From Rhodanobacteraceae bacterium (GTDB lineage Bacteria; Pseudomonadota; Gammaproteobacteria; Xanthomonadales; Rhodanobacteraceae): a stretch of 9,113 bases of DNA. The stretch spans positions 1 through 9,113 of the forward strand of contig JAICHS010000083.1 of NCBI GenBank assembly GCA_025924775.1, written 5' to 3'. The notes beneath the pieces are model-generated. The model searched no databases and was not told the DNA's origin. It saw only the letters and a list, made by a program, of their open reading frames with translations. Position numbers and translations under genes: made by a program. Positions 1 to 4,696 of this stretch are shown here, piece by piece (position 1 is the stretch's first letter; every line of letters starts with the position of its first letter).

Positions 1-375
1 CAGCACGTCCTTCACGCCGACCACTTCCAGCACGGCGCGCATCGCGCCGCCGGCGATCACGCCGGTACCTTCGGAAGCCGGCTGCATGAACACGCGGGCG
101 GCGCCGTGGTTCGCCTTCACCGCATACCAGATGGTGCCATTGTTCAGGCCCACCGTGACCATGTTGCGGCGCGCACGCTCCATCGCCTTGGAAATGGCCA
201 CCGGCACCTCACGCGCCTTGCCATAGCCGAAGCCGACCTTGCCGGCGCCATCACCGACCACGGTCAATGCCGTGAAACTCATCTGCCGGCCGCCCTTGAC
301 CGTCTTGGCCACGCGGTTGACGGCGATGAGCTTTTCCAGCATCCCGTCGGATTCTTCGCGATCACGATTTGCCAT
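1..375 (-). CDS. rpsE: 30S ribosomal protein S5, C-terminus cut by window edge
   Basis: S5 helps form the mRNA entry site and the decoding-fidelity region of the 30S subunit. The frame is open to the left edge, giving the first 125 residues; E. coli S5 has 167, so roughly 40 to 50 are missing. The start MANRDREESDGMLEKLIAVN is typical. The conserved core FTALTVVGDGAGKVGFGYGK (34-53) is followed by AREVPVAISKAMERARRNM (54-72), and FMQPASEGTGVIAGGAMRAV lies at 96-115. The loop around residues 19-32 (VNRVAKTVKGGR) is where spectinomycin-resistance changes fall in E. coli; it looks wild type. The ATG has a good AAGGTG ribosome-binding site. Unlike in most relatives, it lies 210 nt from rplR, where a short gap is usual. 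rpmD and rplO would be expected just beyond the edge. Confidence 0.97.
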   Translation of the reverse strand, partial: MANRDREESDGMLEKLIAVNRVAKTVKGGRQMSFTALTVVGDGAGKVGFGYGKAREVPVAISKAMERARRNMVTVGLNNGTIWYAVKANHGAARVFMQPASEGTGVIAGGAMRAVLEVVGVKDVL

Positions 376-585
376 GTTGTTCACCTTGCGCCCGGGAAAT
401 GCGGGCATTTGCTTGCGGCATCAAGCCGCTTGGAGTTGTAGATTTTTCGATTAGTCAGGCCATGGAAGGCCGTTCTGGTGAAGCCAACTGCTCTGCTACA
501 ACACTGCCCAAGCTGACCCCGTTACGCAGCGATCAGGGACGATCGCACAAACAAACGCCGGAGGATCGCAAGCTGGACAGTCCCA
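376..585. other. Unusually long rplR-rpsE spacer, no gene recognised
   Basis: This 210-nt stretch separates rplR from rpsE, genes that are normally a few tens of nucleotides apart or less. I see no homologue of a known protein and no convincing sigma-70 promoter in the direction of rpsE. On the transcribed (minus) strand it holds a perfect 6-bp hairpin (529-546), a short GGCC-TTCCAT-GGCC hairpin near 460-473, and close to rpsE two small stems that compete for the same bases: GCGGC/GCCGC versus GCTTG/CAAGC. The rpsE ribosome-binding site (AAGGTG) is at its left end. It could be a decayed repeat insertion, a leader for rpsE, or simply unconstrained sequence. Confidence 0.6.
529..546 (-). repeat. 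Perfect 6-bp stem-loop after rplR
   Basis: GCGATC and GATCGC flank a 6-nt loop, about 40 nt downstream of the rplR stop codon. No T-run follows on the transcribed strand, so it is not a standard Rho-independent terminator. It could stabilise the 3' end of an upstream mRNA fragment or be a relic of a palindromic repeat. Confidence 0.45.
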
Positions 586-942
586 TCAAAACTTCAAACC
601 CGCTTCCCGAGCCGCATCCGCCAGCGCGGCGATGCGCCCGTGGTACTTGAACCCGGAACGATCGAACGCCACCGACTCGACGCCAGCGGCGCGCGCCTTT
701 TCGGCGATCGCCTTGCCCACCGCGGCGGCGGCGGACTTGTTCTTGGTGCCCTTCAGGCCTTCGCTGAGCGCCTTCTGCGCAGTGGAAGCCGCGGCCAGGA
801 CCGTGCCGCCATCGGCGGCAATGACCTGCGCGTAGATGTGCTGCCCGCTGCGATAGACTGACAGGCGTGGAACCGCCAGCTTGCGGATACGTGAGCGCGC
901 GGACTTGGCGCGGCGCAGACGCGAGGATTTCTTGGAGATCAT
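586..942 (-). CDS. rplR: 50S ribosomal protein L18
   Basis: L18 binds 5S rRNA and, with L5, anchors it in the central protuberance of the 50S subunit. The product is 118 residues, close to the 117 of E. coli. A basic N-terminus (MISKKSSRLRRAKSARSRIR) is followed by the family core PRLSVYRSGQHIYAQVI (25-41), and the C-terminus carries FDRSGFKYHGRIAALADAAREAGLKF in two conserved blocks (93-118). The frame stays open upstream inside rplF, but the homology begins at this ATG. It lies 2 nt after the rplF stop and has a GAAGAAGG ribosome-binding site inside the end of rplF, so translation is probably coupled. The TGA stop is part of a TGATG string that opens a short unconvincing frame in the spacer beyond. 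Confidence 0.96.
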   Translation of the reverse strand: MISKKSSRLRRAKSARSRIRKLAVPRLSVYRSGQHIYAQVIAADGGTVLAAASTAQKALSEGLKGTKNKSAAAAVGKAIAEKARAAGVESVAFDRSGFKYHGRIAALADAAREAGLKF

Positions 943-944
943 GA

Positions 945-1469
945 TCAGGCCTTCTTCGCTTCTTTCAGCGTGATGCGTTCGCCGGCATAGCGCACGCCCT
1001 TGCCCTTGTAAGGCTCCGGCGGGCGAAACGCGCGGATCTTGGCCGCGATTTCCCCGACCTGCTGCTTGTCGGCGCCCTTGATCAGGATTTCGGTGGCCGA
1101 CGGGGTTTCCAGCGTGATGCCGTCCGGCGCGGGAAATACCACCGGATGCGAAAACCCGAGCGACAGGTTGAGGCTCTTGCCCTGGATCGCCGCGCGGAAA
1201 CCCACGCCGACCAGTTCCAGCTTGCGCTCGTAACCCTTGCTGACGCCGTGCACCATGTTGGCCAGCAGCGCGCGGGTGGTACCCGCGAACTTGGTTTCGG
1301 CGCTGCCGTCGGCGCAAGTCAGGTGACCATCGGCGTTCTTGACCTCAACGCCCGGGATCACATGCATCTTCAAGGTGCCCTTGGGGCCCTTGACGGTGAT
1401 CCCGTCCTTGGCCACCTGGCACTCGACGCCCTTGGGCAACGCGATGGGCTGTTTGGCTACTCGTGACAT
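945..1469 (-). CDS. rplF: 50S ribosomal protein L6
   Basis: L6 binds helix 97 of 23S rRNA near the sarcin-ricin loop, where the elongation factors dock. The product is 174 residues, close to the 177 of E. coli. The two-domain layout is visible: an N-terminal domain starting MSRVAKQPIALPKGV, with KGPKGTL at 27-33, and a C-terminal domain ending in the family signature RPPEPYKGKGVRY (149-161). The segment NMVHGVSKGYERKLELVGVG (71-90) is the usual inter-domain region. The start is fixed by homology and by GGAG about 10 nt upstream. The gene is 19 nt after rpsH and 2 nt before rplR, in the normal spc order. Confidence 0.97.
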   Translation of the reverse strand: MSRVAKQPIALPKGVECQVAKDGITVKGPKGTLKMHVIPGVEVKNADGHLTCADGSAETKFAGTTRALLANMVHGVSKGYERKLELVGVGFRAAIQGKSLNLSLGFSHPVVFPAPDGITLETPSATEILIKGADKQQVGEIAAKIRAFRPPEPYKGKGVRYAGERITLKEAKKA

Positions 1470-1488
1470 GTCTTATGCTCCGTCCTGC

Positions 1489-1884
1489 TTACGCGACCCG
1501 GCCGATCACTTCACCGCCCAGACCCTTGGCGCGCGCCTGCGCGTCGGTCATCAGCCCGGCCGATGTGGACACGATGGAGATGCCAAGGCCACCCAGCACC
1601 TTGGGCAAGGTCTCCTTGCCGCGGTAGACCCGCAAACCGGGGCGACTGACGCGCTCGATGCGTTCGATCGCGGGCTTGCCCTCGAAATATTTCAGCTTGA
1701 TTTCCAGATGCGCCTTGCCGCCGTCTTCCGAGCGCCGCGAATCCAGCACATAGCCTTCGGATTTCAGCAGCTCGGCCAGCGCCTGGCGCAGCTTGGACGC
1801 CGGCATGCTCACCGTCGGCTTGCCCGTGGCCTGGGCATTGCGGATGCGGGTGAACATATCGGCGATGGGATCAGTCATGCTCAT
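1489..1884 (-). CDS. rpsH: 30S ribosomal protein S8
   Basis: S8 is a primary 16S rRNA binder that organises the central domain of the 30S. In E. coli it also represses spc translation by binding a helix at the rplX-rplE junction. The product is 131 residues. It opens with MSMTDPIADMFTRIRN and contains VSRPGLRVYRG (79-89), LPKVLGGLGISIVSTS (93-108) and MTDAQARAKGLGGEV (112-126). The end reads GEVIGRVA where E. coli has GEIICYVA, so a Cys-Tyr pair is replaced by Gly-Arg. The first ATG is kept because it matches the E. coli N-terminus; an AGGA lies just upstream. A second ATG two codons in is possible. The gene follows rpsN after an unusually long 114-nt spacer rich in inverted repeats. Confidence 0.97.
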   Translation of the reverse strand: MSMTDPIADMFTRIRNAQATGKPTVSMPASKLRQALAELLKSEGYVLDSRRSEDGGKAHLEIKLKYFEGKPAIERIERVSRPGLRVYRGKETLPKVLGGLGISIVSTSAGLMTDAQARAKGLGGEVIGRVA

Positions 1885-1998
1885 GGGTTATTCCTGTTGC
1901 CTTGCATCGATATCCAAACAATCTCAAAAACGGGAACGAGGAACGGGGTTGCTGCTCGATTTTGTTCCCAGCTCCCCTTCTCTGTTCCTTTTCCCGCT
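1885..1998. other. Expanded rpsN-rpsH spacer
   Basis: This 114-nt gap sits where most gammaproteobacteria have only tens of nucleotides. Most of it is the nested inverted repeat described separately. The remainder holds the AGGA ribosome-binding site of rpsH. No coding frame is recognised. Confidence 0.6.
1926..1996 (-). repeat. Nested imperfect inverted repeat with terminator-like alternative fold
   Basis: Three successive matched blocks form one long imperfect palindrome: CGGGAA (1931-1936) with TTCCCG (1991-1996), GGAAC (1940-1944) with GTTCC (1984-1988), and GGGG (1945-1948) with CCCC (1974-1977). On the transcribed strand a second, mutually exclusive hairpin pairs GGGAAC (1969-1964) with GTTCCC (1937-1932), with a GAG/CTC pair inside it, and is followed by G and then five T residues. 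That alternative resembles a weak Rho-independent terminator or attenuator, although its loop is long. The purine-rich arm and pyrimidine-rich partner recall dispersed intergenic repeats of xanthomonads. Inverted repetition is seen directly; function is inferred. Confidence 0.6.
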
Positions 1999-2304
1999 TC
2001 ACCAAGAAGCTTTGCGCAGGCCCGGCACGTCGCCGCGCATGGTGGCTTCGCGCAACTTGCTGCGCCCCAGCCCGAACTTCACGTACACGGCGCGCGGACG
2101 ACCGGTCAACGCGCAGCGGGTGCGCAGGCGCGACGGACTGGAATCGCGCGGCAGCTTCTGCAGCTTGGCGGCAGCCGCCATCTTCTCGTCGTAGCTCGCA
2201 TCGGCGTTGGCGATGATCTTCTTCAGATCGACGCGCTTGGCGCCGTGCTGCTTGATCAGCTTGGCCCGTTTCAGGTCGCGATTCACCATGGATTTCTTGG
2301 CCAT
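1999..2304 (-). CDS. rpsN: 30S ribosomal protein S14, zinc-independent type
   Basis: S14 sits in the head of the 30S subunit and is needed for late 30S assembly. The product is 101 residues, the same length as in E. coli. It starts MAKKSMVNRDLKRAKLI and ends with the signature LPRDSSPSRLRTRC (51-64), TGRPRAVYVKFGLGRSKLRE (67-86) and MRGDVPGLRKASW. Only one cysteine (Cys64) is present, so the zinc-binding CXXC pairs of the short C+ form are absent; this is the long C- form. The frame is open further upstream inside rplE, but homology begins at this ATG. The ribosome-binding site is weak (GAGAG). The gap from rplE is 16 nt. Confidence 0.97.
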   Translation of the reverse strand: MAKKSMVNRDLKRAKLIKQHGAKRVDLKKIIANADASYDEKMAAAAKLQKLPRDSSPSRLRTRCALTGRPRAVYVKFGLGRSKLREATMRGDVPGLRKASW

Positions 2305-2320
2305 CGGTCTACGTCTCTCG

Positions 2321-2860
2321 TCAGTTGCGGAACGGGAAGTGAAACGCTTCGAGAAGCGCCTTGGCTTCCGCGTCGGTTTTCGCGGTGGTGGTGATGCAGA
2401 TGTCCATACCGCGCATCGCATCGACCTGGTCGAAATCGATTTCCGGGAAGATGATCTGTTCCTTCACGCCCATGTTGTAGTTGCCGCGGCCGTCGAACGC
2501 GCGGCCCGACACTCCGCGGAAGTCGCGCACGCGCGGCAGCGAAATGTTGATCAGGCGGTCCAGGAACTCCCACATGTTGGCGCGACGCAGCGTCACCTTG
2601 CAACCGATCGGCCAGCCATCGCGGATCTTGAACGACGCGACCGACGTGCGCGCCTTGGTGATCACGGGCTTCTGGCCGGCGATCTTGGCCATGTCGGCGG
2701 TGGCGTTTTCCAGCACCTTCTTGTTCGCGGCAGCCTCACCCACGCCCATGTTGAGCGTGATCTTGCTGATGCGCGGCACCTGCATCGGGTTCTGGTAACC
2801 GAAGCGCTTCATCAGCGCGGGCGTCACTTCGTCTTTGTAGATTTTTTCAAGGCGGGTCAT
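2321..2860 (-). CDS. rplE: 50S ribosomal protein L5
   Basis: L5 binds 5S rRNA with L18 and contacts the P-site tRNA and the S13 bridge. The product is 179 residues, identical in length to E. coli. It starts MTRLEKIYKDEVTPALMKRF. The family signature VPRISKITLNMGVGEA spans 28-43, QKPVITKARTSVASFKIRDG 63-82, and FRGVSGRAFDGRGNYNMG 114-131. The C-terminus FHFPFRN is typical. The start has AGGA about 8 nt upstream, within TGAGGATGAAACC. The rplX-rplE junction is only 10 nt; in E. coli this is where S8 binds to repress the spc transcript. I did not resolve an S8-like helix here by eye. Confidence 0.98.
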   Translation of the reverse strand: MTRLEKIYKDEVTPALMKRFGYQNPMQVPRISKITLNMGVGEAAANKKVLENATADMAKIAGQKPVITKARTSVASFKIRDGWPIGCKVTLRRANMWEFLDRLINISLPRVRDFRGVSGRAFDGRGNYNMGVKEQIIFPEIDFDQVDAMRGMDICITTTAKTDAEAKALLEAFHFPFRN

Positions 2861-2870
2861 GGTTTCATCC

Positions 2871-3185
2871 TCACGCGTCGACCACTTCGCCGTTCGACCG
2901 GAACACGCGCACCTTGCGCCCGTCGCCGAGCGTCTTGTGACCCACGCGCGCGCCCTTGCCGGTGGCCAGGTCGTACAACATGACATTGGAAATGTGGATC
3001 GGGGCTTCGCGCTCGACGATGCCGCCCGGCTGCTGCAGCTGCGGGTTCGGCTTGGTGTGGCGCTTGACCATGTTGATGTTCTGGACGAACACGCGGTCGC
3101 CCACGACGCGGGTGACTTCGCCGTGCTGGCCCTTGTTCTTGCCCGCGACCACGAACACCGTGTCGCCCTTTCTGATCCTGTTCAT
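2871..3185 (-). CDS. rplX: 50S ribosomal protein L24
   Basis: L24 is one of the assembly-initiator proteins of the 50S subunit and lies near the tunnel exit. The product is 104 residues, as in E. coli. The N-terminal KOW motif is clear (KGDTVFVVAGKNKGQHGEV, 6-24). It is followed by VNMVK-like NINMVKRHTKPNPQ (36-49) and GGIVEREAPIHISNVMLYD (54-72), and it ends VFRSNGEVVDA. The ribosome-binding site is poor: only GCAGAG lies upstream of the ATG, and the sequence just beyond is the REPIN-like repeat. Insertion of that repeat may have displaced the original spacer and signal. Spacing to rplE is 10 nt. Confidence 0.97.
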   Translation of the reverse strand: MNRIRKGDTVFVVAGKNKGQHGEVTRVVGDRVFVQNINMVKRHTKPNPQLQQPGGIVEREAPIHISNVMLYDLATGKGARVGHKTLGDGRKVRVFRSNGEVVDA

Positions 3186-3203
3186 ATGCGTATCTCTGCT
3201 TTC

Positions 3204-3261
3204 GTAGGAGCGCGCTTGTGCACGATCCGGTTTTCAGTGTCGCGAGCAGGCTCGCTCCTAC
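3204..3261. repeat. REPIN-like pair of inverted REP sequences
   Basis: A 58-nt palindromic unit fills most of the 83-nt rplN-rplX gap. Its ends are a perfect 9-bp inverted repeat, GTAGGAGCG (3204-3212) and CGCTCCTAC (3253-3261). The right half, read on the minus strand, is GTAGGAGCGAGCCTGCTCG followed by CGACA, and contains a perfect GCGAGC/GCTCGC stem (3242-3255). The left half, read on the plus strand, is GTAGGAGCGCGCTTGTGCACG, with a degenerate stem. This head, stem and inverted pairing are those of REP sequences mobilised by RAYT (IS200/IS605-like TnpA_REP) transposases, known in Pseudomonas and xanthomonads. No RAYT gene is in the window. It may stabilise mRNA or alter translation of rplX. 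Confidence 0.85.
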
Positions 3262-3268
3262 CTCAGCC

Positions 3269-3637
3269 TCACAAAACCTCGGGAGCCAGCGAAACGATCT
3301 TCATGAAACGCTCGCTGCGCAGCTCGCGGGTGACCGGCCCGAAGATGCGGGTGCCGATCGGTTCCAGCTTGTTGTTGAGCAACACCGCGGCGTTGTCGTC
3401 GAAGCGGATCAGCGAGCCGTCCGGGCGGCGCACGCCCTTGGCGGTACGCACGACCACCGCGTTGTACACCTCGCCCTTCTTGACCTTGCTGCGCGGAATG
3501 GCGTCGCGGATCGAAACCTTGATGACGTCGCCGACACTGGCGTAGCGCCGCTTGGAGCCGCCCAGCACCTTGATGCACATCAGTTCACGCGCACCGCTGT
3601 TGTCCGCCGCGGCCAGCTTGGTTTGCATCTGGATCAT
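3269..3637 (-). CDS. rplN: 50S ribosomal protein L14
   Basis: L14 contacts 16S rRNA in bridge B8 and is the binding site for the silencing factor RsfS. The product is 122 residues, one shorter than in E. coli. It reads MIQMQTKLAAADNSGAREL, then CIKVLGGSKRRYASVGDVIK (21-40), and later FDDNAAVLLNNKLEPIGTRI (69-88), GPVTRELR and FMKIVSLAPEVL. The frame is open upstream, but homology starts here, with GAGGAG about 9 nt before the ATG. In E. coli this is the first gene of spc and has its own promoter in a longer gap. Here only 13 nt separate it from rpsQ, which suggests continuous transcription from the S10 unit. Confidence 0.98.
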   Translation of the reverse strand: MIQMQTKLAAADNSGARELMCIKVLGGSKRRYASVGDVIKVSIRDAIPRSKVKKGEVYNAVVVRTAKGVRRPDGSLIRFDDNAAVLLNNKLEPIGTRIFGPVTRELRSERFMKIVSLAPEVL

Positions 3638-3650
3638 GGTCGTCGGCTCC

Positions 3651-3929
3651 TCATTCTGCCGCGCGGGCCAGCACTTCCACCACGCGGAAATGCTTGGTCT
3701 TGGACAACGGCCGGCACTCGGCGATGCGCACCAGGTCGCCCTCGTGGCACTCGCCCTTTTCATCGTGCGCATGCAGCTTGGTCGAACGGCGCAGCAGCTT
3801 GCCATACAGGCCGTGCTGTTCCTGCCGATCCACCACCACGGTGATCGTTTTGGCGCTCTTGGCGCTGCTCACGCGACCATCAATGGTACGCGTGCCGCTC
3901 TTGTCGGACATGCTGCTGGTGTCGTTCAT
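3651..3929 (-). CDS. rpsQ: 30S ribosomal protein S17
   Basis: S17 is a primary 16S rRNA binding protein with an OB fold, acting in 5' domain assembly. The 92-residue product contains GRVSSAKSAKTITVVVDR (18-35), HGLYGKLLRRSTKLHAHDE (39-57) and the signature GDLVRIAECRPLSKTKHF (64-81). Three starts compete. ATG at 3932 overlaps the rpmC stop by 4 nt. ATG at 3929 overlaps it by 1 nt (TGATG) and has GGAG at ideal spacing. ATG at 3911 best matches the E. coli N-terminus (MSDKSGTRT) but has no ribosome-binding site. I chose 3929; 3932 is nearly as likely. Coupling to rpmC is expected. Confidence 0.93.
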   Translation of the reverse strand: MNDTSSMSDKSGTRTIDGRVSSAKSAKTITVVVDRQEQHGLYGKLLRRSTKLHAHDEKGECHEGDLVRIAECRPLSKTKHFRVVEVLARAAE

Positions 3930-4141
3930 CATGCTGCTCCGTTCTGCTTCTGCGCCGCCTGCTTCTGACCCAGGACCGTCACGGCCCGCGCGATCTCGCG
4001 GCGAACCTTGGCGAACTGGTGCGTCTGCGCGGTCTGGCCCTGGGCCTTCTGCATGCGCAGGCTGAACTGCTCGCGGCGCAGGTCGACGATGTGGTCGTTC
4101 AGTTCCTGCGCGGTCTTGCCACGCATCTCGTTGGTATCCAT
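3929..4141 (-). CDS. rpmC: 50S ribosomal protein L29
   Basis: L29 lies near the polypeptide exit and, beside L23, forms part of the docking site for trigger factor and SRP. The product is 70 residues against 63 in E. coli. The extra length is a Gln/Ala/Lys tail (KQAAQKQNGAA). The core ELNDHIVDLRREQFSLRMQK (13-32), GQTAQTHQF (35-43) and KVRREIARAVTVL (45-57) matches the family's two-helix hairpin. The start codon overlaps the rplP stop by one nucleotide (TGATG), indicating reinitiation or coupling. An internal Met6 is possible but less likely. The stop overlaps the rpsQ start region. Confidence 0.95.
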   Translation of the reverse strand: MDTNEMRGKTAQELNDHIVDLRREQFSLRMQKAQGQTAQTHQFAKVRREIARAVTVLGQKQAAQKQNGAA

Positions 4142-4554
4142 CACAGCAGCGCCCTGGTTGCGAACTGGGTTTGCACCGACAGCTTGGCCGCGGCCAGGCG
4201 GAACGCCTCGCGTGCCTCGGCCTCGGTGACGCCTTCGATTTCGTACAGCATCCGGCCTGGCTGGATCGGGGCAACCCAGTATTCGACGTTGCCCTTGCCG
4301 GCGCCCATGCGAACCTCGATCGGCTTCTTGGTGACCGGCTTGTCCGGGAACACGCGGATCCACAGCTTGCCGCCGCGCTTCACGTAACGCGTGATGCAGC
4401 GGCGCGCGGCTTCGATCTCGCGCGCGGTGATCGCGCCGCGGGTCGTGGCCTTGAGGCCGTACTCGCCGAAGCTGACCAGGTTGCCCGTCAGGCTGAGGCC
4501 CCGGTTGCGGCCCTTGAACTGCTTGCGGAATTTTGTGCGCTTGGGTTGCAACAT
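4141..4554 (-). CDS. rplP: 50S ribosomal protein L16
   Basis: L16 is a late-assembling protein beside the A-site tRNA elbow and 5S rRNA. The product is 137 residues (136 in E. coli). It reads MLQPKRTKFRKQFKGRNRGL, VSFGEYGLKA (27-36), LTAR-like AITAREIEAARR (41-52), KLWIRVFPDKPVTKKP (63-78) and VRMGAGKGNVEYWVA (81-95). Arg82 aligns with E. coli Arg81, which is hydroxylated by RoxA/YcfD. Whether that occurs here is unknown. The ribosome-binding site is weak (GCGAGCGAACCAACT before ATG), next to the expanded rpsC-rplP spacer. The upstream structure could matter for its translation. Confidence 0.97.
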   Translation of the reverse strand: MLQPKRTKFRKQFKGRNRGLSLTGNLVSFGEYGLKATTRGAITAREIEAARRCITRYVKRGGKLWIRVFPDKPVTKKPIEVRMGAGKGNVEYWVAPIQPGRMLYEIEGVTEAEAREAFRLAAAKLSVQTQFATRALL

Positions 4555-4692
4555 AGTTGGTTCGCTCGCTTTGCTCGCGGCAAGGGGAAAAGTCGCTCAG
4601 CCTGATCGCTGCAACCAAAAGCAAGCAGCGAGCGGCGTGTCTGACGTTTCCCTTTGCTCTTTACAGGCCGCGCCGGCGGCCGACTTCACTCT
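4555..4692. other. Expanded rpsC-rplP spacer full of repeats
   Basis: The gap is 138 nt; in E. coli and most relatives these genes nearly abut. It contains a nested inverted repeat (4580-4657), a perfect GC-rich hairpin (4666-4681) and an imperfect direct repeat (4652-4664 and 4684-4696). No coding frame or promoter is recognised. Confidence 0.65.
4580..4657. repeat. Nested inverted repeat with purine-rich arms
   Basis: Outer arms GCAAGGGGAAA (4580-4590) and TTTCCCTTTGC (4647-4657) pair at 10 of 11 positions. A central stem TCGCTGC/GCAGCGA (4606-4612 and 4625-4631) pairs perfectly, with a 12-nt loop AACCAAAAGCAA. A short GTC/GAC pair (4592-4594 and 4643-4645) lies between them. The design resembles the palindrome in the rpsN-rpsH gap: purine-rich outer arm, GC-rich core, loop with AACC. 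The loop recalls CAAAAGCAA-type dispersed repeats of xanthomonads, from memory. Confidence 0.6.
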
Positions 4693-4696
4693 TTAC
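4652..4696. repeat. Direct repeats flanking a perfect hairpin at the rpsC stop
   Basis: CTTTGCTCTTTAC (4652-4664) and CTTCACTCTTTAC (4684-4696) match at 11 of 13 positions. Between them lies the perfect stem GGCCGC-GCCG-GCGGCC (4666-4681). The right copy contains the rpsC stop codon, so the repeat extends into coding sequence. The arrangement looks like a small insertion with duplicated flanks, or a local duplication. The hairpin lacks a T-run on the transcribed strand, so it is not an ordinary terminator; it could protect the 3' end of a processed rpsC-proximal mRNA. Confidence 0.55.

Noticed and set aside
376..585. Internal sigma-70 promoter before rpsE
   Set aside because: I tried several TTG-starting hexamers with 16-18 nt spacing on the minus strand and found no matching -10 of reasonable quality.
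533..586. Seventeen-codon frame (MGLSSLRSSGVCLCDRP) whose ATG overlaps the rplR stop as TGATG
   Set aside because: The overlap is suggestive, but there is no ribosome-binding site and no homologue, and its stop falls inside the hairpin. Chance is the simpler explanation without conservation data.
943..1317. N-terminal extension of L18 into rplF
   Set aside because: The frame is open, but L18 homology starts at the ATG at 942, which has its own ribosome-binding site; the upstream part is an rplF shadow.
1339..2394. Long plus-strand open frame of about 350 codons opposite rplF, rpsH and rpsN
   Set aside because: It lies antisense to three certain genes, crosses their spacers, is low-complexity His/Arg/Ala-rich and resembles no known family. 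GC-rich DNA makes such shadows common.
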